A DNA stretch of 64,000 nt from Rikenellaceae bacterium (lineage in GTDB: Bacteria > Bacteroidota > Bacteroidia > Bacteroidales > UBA932), in contig CAAGNP010000019.1 in assembly GCA_900771335.1 (NCBI GenBank), positions 7,813 through 71,812 on the forward strand, read 5' to 3'. Numbering within the stretch: the first letter of the stretch is position 1; each line of letters starts with the position of its first letter. A program made the position numbers and the translations under genes. Under the pieces are notes generated by a model. That model made no database searches. It was not told the origin of the DNA and saw nothing but the letters and a program-made list of their open reading frames with translations. Below, one piece after another: positions 1-7,300 of the stretch.

Positions 1-590
1 GTGGTGGAAAAGAGGTGGCTGCTACCTTAGCCAAAAGGCTTGATGCCTCATTTTATGATAGGGAACTCATCTATCATGCATCGAAAGAGAGTGGCATTGC
101 ACCGGAACTTTTCGAAAAGGCGGATGAGAAGACAAAAATCAAAATTGCCGGAGGCTTCTTCGGTCTTGGGTTCTCGATTCATGGCGGTATGTTCCCTCAG
201 GGGGGATTCCTTTGCAATGAGGAGCTCTTCTCTATCCAAAGTGAGGTGATAAGAGATCTTGCCTCGCTTCACTCCTCTGTCTTTGTGGGGAGATGTGCTG
301 ACTATATACTCAGGGATCAGGAGAATGTTTTTACAGTCTTCATAGCTGCAAATATGGAGGACAAGATCGACCGTATCTCCAAGGTGCATAACCTTACCCC
401 TAAAGAGGCTGAAGCATATATCCAGCAGAGTGAGAAACGCCGCTCCGAATATTACAATTATTACACTTACAAACAATGGGGGGCAGCTTCATCATACGAT
501 ATGTGTCTGAACACATCGGTGCTGGGAGTGGAAAAAACTATTGATATAATAGAGGAAGTGGTAAGAGATCTGTATTCGTGTGATGAATAG
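1..590 (+). CDS. cytidylate kinase-like family protein (5' partial)
   Basis: The gene enters from outside the window: the open frame runs back to base 3 and reads GGKEVAATLAKRLDASFYDR, which is the end of a P-loop type motif followed by the first helix of the cytidylate kinase-like (AAA/P-loop nucleotide kinase) family. The GTG at 15 is therefore internal and not the start. About 195 residues are present, including an FVGRCADYIL segment and a C-terminal helical part rich in R/K-E-A (EAEAYIQQSEKRRSEYYNYY) typical of the lid and CMP-side region of this family. True CMP kinase activity is not proven; many members are stand-alone paralogues of unknown substrate. It overlaps the next gene by 8 bp (ATGAATAG), so it is probably translated in one operon with the metal-chelate importer downstream. 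Confidence 0.75.
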   Translation, partial: GGKEVAATLAKRLDASFYDRELIYHASKESGIAPELFEKADEKTKIKIAGGFFGLGFSIHGGMFPQGGFLCNEELFSIQSEVIRDLASLHSSVFVGRCADYILRDQENVFTVFIAANMEDKIDRISKVHNLTPKEAEAYIQQSEKRRSEYYNYYTYKQWGAASSYDMCLNTSVLGVEKTIDIIEEVVRDLYSCDE

Positions 591-1722
591 AATATTGTCT
601 TACATATTGTTGCCATTGTCTCTGCTCTTCTCCTCCTGTGCAGGCCCTGCGTCCGGGCTGGAGAGTTTCAATATAGAGATCTATTCCCCCAGGTACGCTC
701 AGGGTTTCTCCATTTTAGGTGCTGAGGGTATGGAGAGTACCATCATCAGGGTGACAAATCCATGGCAAGGGGCAGAAAATGTGTCGAGCGACCTTTTTAT
801 TGCCCGTGGCGGGGAGAAAGTACCTGCTGGATTCTCGGGCCAGGTTATAAGGGACAGTGCAGCCAGAGTGGTGTGCATGTCCTCCACCTATGTGGCTATG
901 CTTGATGCCATAGGATCTGTATCATCTGTAGTGGGTGTATCCGGTCTTCACTTCGTAACTAACGGCTATATCAGGGAACATAAGGATGAGATAGGGGATG
1001 TAGGCTACGACGGCAACATAAATTTTGAATTGCTTGTGGCCCTGGAGCCCGATATAGTCCTCCTTTACGGGGTGAGCGGAGCTTCGGCCATGGAGACAAA
1101 ACTAAGGGAGCTTAAGATACCATATATGTATATAGGTGAGTATGTGGAACAGATACCCCTCGGTAAGTCAGAGTGGCTTGTAGCCATCTCTGAAGTGGTG
1201 GGTAGAAGGGATAAGGGTGTAGAGACATTCAGTGCTATCCCATCCAGGTACCACTCTATAGGTGAAAAGGTCAGGAGCGCAGGTATTGACCGTCCAAAGG
1301 TGATGATAAATACCCCTTACGGCGATTCATGGTTCATGGCCTCTACCTCCAGTTATGTGGCACAGCTGATCAAAGATGCCGGTGGCGATTATTTGTATAA
1401 AGGTAACTCATCCAACCAGTCTCTAACTATCGATATGGAGCAGGCTGCCATTCTTACATCACAGGCAGATGTATGGATCAATGTGGATGGAGCCGATTCC
1501 ATTGCGGAGTTGTCGGCAAAATATCCTAAATTTGCAGACATTCCCTGTTTGAAAGCAGGGCAGGTCTATCGGAATGACAGACGGAGCGTCCCTCAAGGGG
1601 GGAATGATTACTGGGAGTCAGGTGTTGTCTATCCCGATGCAGTTCTGGCGGATCTGGCAAAGATATTTTATCCCGAATTGATGGAGGAAATAGAATATAC
1701 TTATTATAGAAAACTTGAATAG
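583..1722 (+). CDS. metal-chelate (heme/siderophore/B12 type) ABC transporter substrate-binding lipoprotein
   Basis: Periplasmic-binding protein of the BtuF/FecB superfamily (PF01497 type). The N-terminus MNRILSYILLPLSLLFSSC is a lipoprotein signal with the lipobox Cys at residue 19, so the protein should be anchored in the inner membrane facing the periplasm or on the outer membrane. Two Rossmann-like lobes follow: the first carries VVCMSSTYVAMLDAIG and LEPDIVLLYG, the usual end of lobe one, and the second ends with YPDAVLADLAKIFYPEL, a C-terminal signature of Bacteroidota iron/B12 binding proteins. ATG 583 is preferred over GTG 580 because it begins the signal peptide cleanly. It sits directly upstream of the permease (6 bp) and ATPase, forming one transport operon. 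The ligand (siderophore, heme or cobalamin) cannot be told from sequence, and no cobalamin riboswitch is visible in the window. Confidence 0.85.
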   Translation: MNRILSYILLPLSLLFSSCAGPASGLESFNIEIYSPRYAQGFSILGAEGMESTIIRVTNPWQGAENVSSDLFIARGGEKVPAGFSGQVIRDSAARVVCMSSTYVAMLDAIGSVSSVVGVSGLHFVTNGYIREHKDEIGDVGYDGNINFELLVALEPDIVLLYGVSGASAMETKLRELKIPYMYIGEYVEQIPLGKSEWLVAISEVVGRRDKGVETFSAIPSRYHSIGEKVRSAGIDRPKVMINTPYGDSWFMASTSSYVAQLIKDAGGDYLYKGNSSNQSLTIDMEQAAILTSQADVWINVDGADSIAELSAKYPKFADIPCLKAGQVYRNDRRSVPQGGNDYWESGVVYPDAVLADLAKIFYPELMEEIEYTYYRKLE

Positions 1723-1728
1723 TGTCAG

Positions 1729-2724
1729 ATGAGATCCCGTAAGGCCATACTCTTTACAGCGTTGTCTGTGATAGCCATTCTCCTTTTTGTGATGGATATT
1801 GCCACAGGCTCTGTCTCTATCCCTCTGAGAGAGGTATGGGGAGCCCTTTTCGGTGGAGAGGCCGATCCTACCACAGTGAAGATTGTAAAGGATATCCGTC
1901 TGATGAAAGCAGTGGTGGCAGTAGCTACCGGTGTCGCACTCTCTGTGAGCGGTCTGTTGATGCAGACGCTTTTCAGAAACCCGTTGGCAGGACCTTATGT
2001 GCTGGGTATCAGTTCAGGTGCCAGTCTGGGTGTGGCCCTATTTATCCTTGGGGCCCCTCTATTGGGTGTTGCCGCCAACTCGGCCCTCTCATCCCTTGGA
2101 ATAGCCGGAGCAGCATGGGCCGGAGCAGCATTGATCCTGGTATTCATTGCGGCTGTGAGCCGTAAAATAAAGGATATAATGGTCATACTGATCCTGGGTA
2201 TGATGTTCTCTTCCGGGGTGAGCGCAGTCGTTCAGATATTGCAGTATCTCAGCAACGAAGAGGCCCTCAAGTCGTTTGTTATCTGGACCATGGGCTCATT
2301 GGGAGATGTTACAGCGTCGCAGCTGTGGCTCCTTATCCCTGCAGTGGTAGTGGGGATTCTCCTCTCGATAGCGGTGATCAAACCCCTTAATCTCCTATTG
2401 CTCGGAGAGAGTTATGCCAGGACTATGGGGCTGAACATAAAAAGTACCCGCACTGTTGTCTTCCTGGCCACTGCCCTCCTTGCCGGTACAGTTACCGCTT
2501 TTTGCGGACCTATCGGATTTGTCGGACTGGCTGTGCCGCACGTGGCAAGGGCCCTTTTCAGGGATGCTGACCATAGGGTACTGATGCCTGCAAGTGCACT
2601 TTGCGGGGCGGTAGTACTACTTTTTTGTGACCTTGTCTCGAAAATATTGACCTTACCTATAAATACCATTACCGCCCTTCTGGGTATACCTATTGTTATT
2701 TGGGTGGTGGTGAGAAACAAATAG
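1729..2724 (+). CDS. FecCD/BtuC-family ABC transporter permease
   Basis: Integral membrane permease of the FecCD/BtuC family, 331 residues, the normal length, with about ten hydrophobic segments. Diagnostic stretches are QTLFRNPLAGPYVLGISSGA near residue 80, the IVILGMMFSSG-like segment around 150-160, and the C-terminal GPIGFVGLAVPHVAR motif near 265, which forms the coupling helix that contacts the ATPase. It moves a metal chelate across the inner membrane using energy from the ATPase encoded 6 bp downstream. ATG 1729 is 6 bp after the stop of the binding-protein gene, so the three are co-transcribed. Confidence 0.9.
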   Translation: MRSRKAILFTALSVIAILLFVMDIATGSVSIPLREVWGALFGGEADPTTVKIVKDIRLMKAVVAVATGVALSVSGLLMQTLFRNPLAGPYVLGISSGASLGVALFILGAPLLGVAANSALSSLGIAGAAWAGAALILVFIAAVSRKIKDIMVILILGMMFSSGVSAVVQILQYLSNEEALKSFVIWTMGSLGDVTASQLWLLIPAVVVGILLSIAVIKPLNLLLLGESYARTMGLNIKSTRTVVFLATALLAGTVTAFCGPIGFVGLAVPHVARALFRDADHRVLMPASALCGAVVLLFCDLVSKILTLPINTITALLGIPIVIWVVVRNK

Positions 2725-2730
2725 AGAGTT

Positions 2731-3486
2731 ATGATAAGACTGGAAAATCTTACTGTAGGATATGGGGAGCGCATCCTGTTGGAGGGGCTCACTACATCTT
2801 TTGCTGCAGGGGCCATCACAGCCCTTGTGGGGAGAAACGGTACAGGAAAGTCGACACTTATGAGGGCGATAACCGGTCTTGGAAAATATACATCAGGAGA
2901 GGTATTTCTGGCAGGAAAGCCACTCTCAGAGATCTCTCCGGCAGCATTGGCCCAGATTATTGCATTTGTCAATACTGAGAGGGTAAGGATCACCAATCTA
3001 ACTTGCCGTGATGTGGTGGCCCTTGGTAGGGCTCCATATACCAACTGGATAGGGAAGATGCAGCCTGAGGATGAGGAGATTGTGATGAGGTCACTCACCC
3101 TGGTGGGTATGGAGTCGTATGCCCTAAGGACTATGGATAAAATGTCTGACGGGGAGTGCCAGCGAGTGATGATTGCCCGGGCATTGGCACAGGCTACACC
3201 TATCATATTGCTCGATGAGCCAACATCATTCCTCGATATGCCCAACAGGTATGAACTCTGTTCGCTGTTGGCAGATCTCGCCCATAAAGAGGGCAAATGT
3301 ATCCTCTTCTCCACTCACGAACTTGACATTGCCATATCCCTGTGTGACTCCATTGCACTTATAGATACACCATCGCTGCACCATTTGCCAGTGGATGAAA
3401 TGGTGCATAGTGGCCATATAGAGCGCCTTTTCAGTAGCAGCAAGGTCTATTTTGACCCTGTCAGCGGATCTGTAAAAACTAAGTAA
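2731..3486 (+). CDS. FecE/BtuD-family ABC transporter ATP-binding protein
   Basis: Cytoplasmic ATPase of the chelate importer, 251 residues. Walker A is GRNGTGKST (about residues 34-42), the signature is degenerate (MSDGECQRVMIARALAQ, with D in place of the usual SG), Walker B is PIILLDEPTSFLD, and the switch histidine is in FSTHELDI. It closes the transport operon. Downstream, from 3487 to 3894, no gene is present and no clear terminator is seen, only repeats. Confidence 0.9.
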   Translation: MIRLENLTVGYGERILLEGLTTSFAAGAITALVGRNGTGKSTLMRAITGLGKYTSGEVFLAGKPLSEISPAALAQIIAFVNTERVRITNLTCRDVVALGRAPYTNWIGKMQPEDEEIVMRSLTLVGMESYALRTMDKMSDGECQRVMIARALAQATPIILLDEPTSFLDMPNRYELCSLLADLAHKEGKCILFSTHELDIAISLCDSIALIDTPSLHHLPVDEMVHSGHIERLFSSSKVYFDPVSGSVKTK

Positions 3487-3540
3487 TCCTTTTTAACCCT
3501 TTTGTTTCATAAGCTGGGCAATGCCGTTGACCTCTTTGGT

Positions 3541-3579
3541 CACTGCCATTGGTCACTGCTTTTCACTGTCATTGGTCAC
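3541..3579. repeat. short tandem repeat, CACTG-CATTGGT type
   Basis: The phrase CACTGYCATTGGT recurs with small variations at 3541-3553 and 3565-3577, with a related CACTG copy between. It is the first of several low-complexity tracts that accompany the 108-bp palindromes. Confidence 0.5.
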
Positions 3580-3594
3580 GCTTTTTTTTGATTG

Positions 3595-3702
3595 GTCAGC
3601 AACTTGCTGATACATAGCGACTTGCTTACCCTGAGGGTGGGTAAAATCACCCACCCTAAAGTATGGGAAAGTGTTGATTGTCAGCTACTTGCTGACGCAA
3701 TG
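3595..3702 (+). repeat. 108-bp palindromic element, copy A
   Basis: Starts GTCAGCAACTTGCTGA and ends TTGCTGACGCAATG. The central stem is AGGGTGGGT (3634-3642) and ACCCACCCT (3649-3657). The six-base loop is AAAATC, the reverse complement of the GATTTT loop of most other copies, while the outer arms keep the common orientation. It lies between the convergent ABC ATPase and glycosyltransferase genes. Confidence 0.9.
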
Positions 3703-3710
3703 TTTTGTTT

Positions 3711-3757
3711 CAGTAGCCCCAGTTTCTTTCAGCAGCCCCAGTTTCTTTCAGCAGCCC
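3711..3757. repeat. 18-bp tandem repeat
   Basis: About 2.5 copies of a unit like CAGCAGCCCCAGTTTCTTT lie between palindromes A and B. No coding potential beyond a short frame running through the repeats. Confidence 0.7.
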
Positions 3758-3768
3758 TAATTTTACTC

Positions 3769-3876
3769 GTTAGTAACTTATTGATATACAGCGTATTGCT
3801 GCACCTGAGGGTGGGTAATTTTACCCACCCTAAAGTATGGGAATGAGCTGAATATCAGTGCTTTGCTGACGCAATG
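3769..3876 (+). repeat. 108-bp palindromic element, copy B
   Basis: Same architecture and length as copy A: GTTAGTAACT at the left, CTGACGCAATG at the right, central AGGGTGGGT/ACCCACCCT stem with loop AATTTT. The 12 bases before it (AATTTTACTCGT) also occur, with little change, before copies F, G and H, so similarity extends a little beyond the 108 bp. Confidence 0.9.
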
Positions 3877-3894
3877 CTGGGAGGGCGGGGTGGG

Positions 3895-4908
3895 TTATCT
3901 GTAGAAATTCTTTGTGAATGCTGCCCAATCGTGGCGGCCGCGAATGCAGATATTCCACCATCCGGCGATAAGTCCGCTTCCGTAGCCTGTCAGCTGCGTA
4001 AATGAGGCTGCTACCGCGAGTGCTCCGGTGTAGAGGGAGCCGGTCCTGAGGGAAGCGTCTGCAAACAGGATAAGCATCAGAAGGGCAATGGGTGATATGG
4101 CCCAAGGGCAAACAGTGAGTGCTATCGCAATGAGGAACAGTGTCCCGAGGATAAATGCAGAGGGGAGCAGGTGGACAAGCTTCAGTGTGCCGGGATGTCT
4201 TCTGGTAAGATGTATACGGGCAATTCCGGAGTTGAATACCTGCTTGAAGAAAGTGCGGAAGGTATTGCGCCGTTTGTGGTACACCCAATTTTCGTGGAAC
4301 AGACGGCTATCATAGCCACCCTCTTTAACTTTGTAACTGAAGTCGACATCTTCTCCGAAACGCATATTGGAGAATCCTCCGATCTGGTCAAAGACCTCTT
4401 TCCTGATACCCATATTAAAGGTGCGTGGATAGAATTTGTCTGCACTTTTTTTGTTCCCCCTGATACCACCCGTAGTGAGGATGGAGGTCATCGAATAGTC
4501 GATGGCTTTCTGGAGCGGAGTAAATGATGGGTGGGAGCGGTCAGCACCTCCGAATAGCTGGCAGTCATGCTGCTGTAGCTCAGAGATTGCGTCGGTTATG
4601 TAGTGTTTAGGGATAAGACAGTCGGAGTCGAAGAAGATGAGCCATTCACCGTTTGCTTTCGTGGTGCCGAAATTGCGGGCTGCAGCTGGGCCGCCGTTCT
4701 CTTTCTCGATATATGATATGGTAAGTTTGTCAGCGAAACTTCTTGTGATCTCTTCGCATCTGACTGATGAGCCATCTTCCACGATTATTACCTCAAAGTC
4801 TCCGGTGGTCTGGTGTGTGAGGCTTTCAAGAAGCTCTTGTACCTCTTGTGGTCTGTTGTAGACCGGAATTATTATGGAGAATTTTGGTGATTGGGACATG
4901 GCTTTCAT
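3895..4908 (-). CDS. family 2 glycosyltransferase with C-terminal membrane segments
   Basis: GT-A fold family 2 glycosyltransferase, 337 residues, with FSIIIPVYNRPQEVQELL at the N-terminus, the VEDGSS strand, NGGPAAARN, and the FFDSDC (DxD) metal-binding motif near residue 95. A GEDVDFSYKV stretch (ED motif, near 195) and KRRNTFRTFFKQ follow. The last 80 residues hold two or three hydrophobic segments, so it is a membrane-attached enzyme, probably acting on lipid-linked or envelope glycans. The start may be ATG 4908 or ATG 4899 (MSQSPKF); a -7 box at 4919-4926 leaves a short leader and favours 4899. Sugar donor and acceptor are unknown. It stands alone, convergent with the ABC operon. Confidence 0.85.
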   Translation of the reverse strand: MKAMSQSPKFSIIIPVYNRPQEVQELLESLTHQTTGDFEVIIVEDGSSVRCEEITRSFADKLTISYIEKENGGPAAARNFGTTKANGEWLIFFDSDCLIPKHYITDAISELQQHDCQLFGGADRSHPSFTPLQKAIDYSMTSILTTGGIRGNKKSADKFYPRTFNMGIRKEVFDQIGGFSNMRFGEDVDFSYKVKEGGYDSRLFHENWVYHKRRNTFRTFFKQVFNSGIARIHLTRRHPGTLKLVHLLPSAFILGTLFLIAIALTVCPWAISPIALLMLILFADASLRTGSLYTGALAVAASFTQLTGYGSGLIAGWWNICIRGRHDWAAFTKNFYR

Positions 4909-4918
4909 ATTTCTCTTA

Positions 4919-4926
4919 CAAAAGTA
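4919..4926 (-). promoter_or_regulatory. Bacteroidota -7 box for the glycosyltransferase
   Basis: On the minus strand the bases read TACTTTTG, matching TAnnTTTG, 11-20 bp upstream of the candidate start codons. Confidence 0.55.
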
Positions 4927-5001
4927 TCAAATCCTACGACCAGATACAAATTATTTCTTTTGATGGGGTGTCATAGAGACCCCGTTTTCTCCGGCCGCTG
5001 T

Positions 5002-5088
5002 TTCCCGCGTTCACTTTTGGCAATTTTTGAGCGCGGCACAAGAAATTAATAGTTCCCGCGTTCATTTTTGGCTAAAATTGTGCGCGGG
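5002..5088. repeat. pair of 36-bp direct repeats with inverted ends
   Basis: Two similar 36-bp units (5002-5037 and 5053-5088) start TTCCCGCGTTCA, continue with TTTTGGC and end GCGCGG. The CCGCG and CGCGG ends are complementary, so each can fold into a hairpin. They lie in the otherwise empty stretch between the glycosyltransferase promoter and the tRNA-Asp terminator. Confidence 0.65.
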
Positions 5089-5124
5089 GTGGATATGTGG
5101 AGGGATGGGGGGGGTGGTAAAAGA

Positions 5125-5160
5125 GAAAAAGAGGATGATTGAAAAATCATCCTCTTTTTC
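5125..5160 (-). terminator. intrinsic terminator of tRNA-Asp
   Basis: Perfect 16-bp stem (5125-5140 with 5145-5160) with a four-base loop; on the minus strand the stem ends in a run of T residues, directly after the tRNA. Confidence 0.85.
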
Positions 5161-5163
5161 GAG

Positions 5164-5237
5164 CGGTGCGGACGGGACTCGAACCCGCGACCCCCGGCGT
5201 GACAGGCCGATATTCTAACCAGCTGAACTACCGCACC
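5164..5237 (-). tRNA. tRNA-Asp (GTC)
   Basis: On the minus strand a full cloverleaf can be drawn: acceptor GGTGCGG/CCGCACC, D arm GTTC-GAAT, anticodon stem TCGGC/GCCGG around loop CTGTCAC (anticodon GTC), T arm GCGGG-TTCGAGT-CCCGT, discriminator G. The 3' CCA is not encoded. Flanked by a -7 box upstream and a strong terminator downstream. Confidence 0.95.
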
Positions 5238-5265
5238 ATTTTGGTCTTGTTCCCGTTTGGGATTG

Positions 5266-5273
5266 CAAATATA
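5266..5273 (-). promoter_or_regulatory. -7 box for tRNA-Asp
   Basis: Minus strand TATATTTG, about 29 bp upstream of the mature tRNA 5' end. Confidence 0.55.
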
Positions 5274-5309
5274 GGTAGTATTTTTGTATCTGCAAATTTT
5301 TTTTTCGTT

Positions 5310-5840
5310 TTATTCAAAAAAAGTGAAGTGGACATTGCCATATTTCTTCTCTTTTTTGAATCTGGGGTGAGATTCGAAGTTGTAACTGCCTGGATGTTCC
5401 AATATTAGCCTCCCGCCTTCACGCAAGAGCCCTTTTGAAAAAATTTTGTCGGGAATGGTATCTAGACCATCAATATCGTATGGTGGATCGGCAAAAATAA
5501 GATCGAAGTCTATCTTGCAAATCTCAATAAAGTCAAAAACATTGTGGCGAACCACCTGCATCCCTTTAATCCCAAGCTTGGCTGCGCTCTTTTTGATGAA
5601 GCTCGAGTGGAGGGGATTCATCTCTACAGAGTAAATTTGGGAGCACCCTCTGGATGCAAATTCGTATGAGATACTCCCCGTACCTGAAAACAAATCGAGA
5701 ACTCTGCACTCCTCCAGATCAAATTCGTTTATCAGCATATTGAAAAGGCCCTCTTTGGCGAAGTCTGTGGTGGGACGTGCCATGAATCCATTGGGAGGGA
5801 GGATGCTTTTCCCCTTAAGTGTACCGCCGATTATTCTCAT
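5310..5840 (-). CDS. rsmD: 16S rRNA (guanine(966)-N(2))-methyltransferase RsmD
   Basis: 176 residues, the usual RsmD length. It begins MRIIGGTLKGKSI, has RPTTDFAKEGLFNML near residue 22 (RP.D..K.ALFN motif), the SAM-binding VLDLFSGTGSISYE near 46, and the catalytic DPPY tetrapeptide in LIFADPPYD near 117. It transfers a methyl group from SAM to N2 of G966 in small-subunit rRNA during assembly. It is the last gene of an operon with the DUF3822 gene (6 bp upstream) and a membrane protein. Confidence 0.93.
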   Translation of the reverse strand: MRIIGGTLKGKSILPPNGFMARPTTDFAKEGLFNMLINEFDLEECRVLDLFSGTGSISYEFASRGCSQIYSVEMNPLHSSFIKKSAAKLGIKGMQVVRHNVFDFIEICKIDFDLIFADPPYDIDGLDTIPDKIFSKGLLREGGRLILEHPGSYNFESHPRFKKEKKYGNVHFTFFE

Positions 5841-5846
5841 ACCTTA

Positions 5847-6560
5847 TTATATAGATATAGTGTTTACACCTTTGAAATATTTTGAGAGGCTCTTTTTCTG
5901 ATTCTTGTCTATTTCACCCAGAATCTGAAGGGTGGTGAATTCAGGATTGAACATCACCTCTTTTATGACAAGGAAGATATAGTATTGGGCAGTGATGAAA
6001 TCGTTGGCCTGAAAACTGTTGGCCAGGAGGAGCCTGTCCCTTTCGGATGCGACTATATGGATATGGTTCTTCGAGAAATGGATACACACTTTGTTGTTCT
6101 CTTTCTGTTCAGATACCTTTTTAATCATCTGATAGATGATAGGGGTGTAACTGGCTTTTTTCTGAATCTTGAAGATCCTTGAGGATATTGAGTTCGGAAT
6201 GGCATATATCAGCTTTGCTTCGTGTTCAGGCAGATCTATGCTCATGACCTCGTCCATATCTTCCACCTTGTGAATTTGTGACAATATCTGTTTCTCGTTC
6301 TCCTTATTATATAGGGATGTCGGAACAAGTGTGAAAGTGGGGGTTTCCACTATCACATCTGTCTGGCTGTACTTTTTGCTCAGAACAGATATTGAGGAGA
6401 ACTCCTTCTTGAGGATGCTCTCCAATTCTGAAGCAGACGACACCCCTGACGGGAAACTCTTCTTGTCGGAATTGAGTATCTCGCCAGAGGGGCCGGTTAT
6501 TTTAAAAGAAAAACCACTCAAATCAATTTGAATGGTTAATCTATTAGCTATGTTAGCCAT
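5847..6560 (-). CDS. DUF3822 family protein
   Basis: 237 residues matching the Bacteroidota DUF3822 family, recognised by the N-terminal LTIQIDLSGFSFKI, the VETPTFTLVPTSLY segment near residue 100 and its constant place beside rsmD. Members have an actin-like/ribonuclease-H-like look (IHFSKNHIHIVASERDRLLLANSF), but no function is known. No signal peptide or membrane segment; likely cytoplasmic. Spacing of 6-7 bp to both neighbours indicates co-transcription. Confidence 0.8.
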   Translation of the reverse strand: MANIANRLTIQIDLSGFSFKITGPSGEILNSDKKSFPSGVSSASELESILKKEFSSISVLSKKYSQTDVIVETPTFTLVPTSLYNKENEKQILSQIHKVEDMDEVMSIDLPEHEAKLIYAIPNSISSRIFKIQKKASYTPIIYQMIKKVSEQKENNKVCIHFSKNHIHIVASERDRLLLANSFQANDFITAQYYIFLVIKEVMFNPEFTTLQILGEIDKNQKKSLSKYFKGVNTISI

Positions 6561-6567
6561 ATATGTA

Positions 6568-7185
6568 CTATTCCCAGTTACCTGCGTTGTTGTTAGGAGT
6601 AGTTACGCTACCAACTTTAAGACCAGTGTATCTGCCAAGATCTTCCTGAGCAGCTTTAAGGTTGATGATAAGCTGTCTGTCAAGGCCACGAAGAAGGTCA
6701 TCGTATGAAATGGTACCCTCAAATAGAGGAACGTTAACACCAGACACAGTCTTAACTACTGCTTCCAAAGTAATCTCTTTGCCGTTAGCAAAAGGGATAT
6801 ATTTGATAGAGTCAACAATGAAGTTAGGTTGGTCGTTGAAAAGGGTATCTTTGATAGCCACTTTCATAGTGTCACGACGTACTCTTTTTTGTGCAACTGC
6901 CAAAGAGTCATCCATAGAACCGATTTGTCTGATCACTGTCATTTGACCATTGTTGTAGAAATCAATCAATGAGTCAAGAGAAGCTGTAAATTTACCGGTC
7001 TCACCTTTGAATGCTACTTCAAGAGTACGGATAGCTTTAAGTCTTTCAACAGCTACATCTTTTCTTTTGTCAACTTCATTTTCAAACCTTACAGGTTTCA
7101 TGATACTTGCTACTAGGAAGTAACCCAAAACAACGATAATTGCAGGGAATACAACCAAAGTTAAGATTTTGTTTAGTGCTTTCAT
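6568..7185 (-). CDS. conserved membrane-anchored protein of unknown function
   Basis: 205 residues with one N-terminal transmembrane helix (ILTLVVFPAIIVVLGYFLV) and a soluble, probably periplasmic, remainder. The segment KAIRTLEVAFKGETGKFTASLDSLIDFY recurs in a conserved Bacteroidota family that resembles pseudopilin-like proteins in layout, but no processing motif is present. First gene of the rsmD operon, behind a -7 box at 7233-7240. Function not known. Confidence 0.7.
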   Translation of the reverse strand: MKALNKILTLVVFPAIIVVLGYFLVASIMKPVRFENEVDKRKDVAVERLKAIRTLEVAFKGETGKFTASLDSLIDFYNNGQMTVIRQIGSMDDSLAVAQKRVRRDTMKVAIKDTLFNDQPNFIVDSIKYIPFANGKEITLEAVVKTVSGVNVPLFEGTISYDDLLRGLDRQLIINLKAAQEDLGRYTGLKVGSVTTPNNNAGNWE

Positions 7186-7232
7186 TGTTTATTTATTGAT
7201 TTATTATTGTCTTCAATATGTAATTCGACCCA

Positions 7233-7240
7233 CAAAAGTA
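7233..7240 (-). promoter_or_regulatory. -7 box of the rsmD operon
   Basis: Minus strand TACTTTTG, 47 bp upstream of ATG 7185. Confidence 0.55.
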
Positions 7241-7271
7241 AAAATAATAATTAGGACTTGCAATATATTTT

Positions 7272-7279
7272 TAATTTTG
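7272..7279 (+). promoter_or_regulatory. -7 box of the nrnA-FKBP operon
   Basis: TAATTTTG. Transcription would start near 7285, which makes the ATG at 7283 unlikely and ATG 7301 the better start for the gene. Confidence 0.5.
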
Positions 7280-7300
7280 CAGATGAATAAATTGTCAGTA

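Noticed and set aside
2412..3314. 300-residue open frame on the minus strand
   Set aside because: It lies opposite the permease and ATPase genes, which have full family matches; it has no recognisable motif.
583..3486. A cobalamin-specific role for the ABC importer
   Set aside because: No cobalamin riboswitch or B12 gene is seen nearby; heme and siderophore importers share the same signatures.
3592..3846. 84-residue open frame running through palindromes A and B (repeated RVGxxTHPKVWE peptide)
   Set aside because: The frame is a by-product of the palindrome sequence and its 18-bp repeats. The same peptide appears in a 75-residue frame at 52021-52248, which follows copy G. No start signal or family match.
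7169..7300. Longer NrnA-like protein starting at 7169
   Set aside because: It overlaps the divergent gene and both predicted promoters; the family begins near MLKEF.
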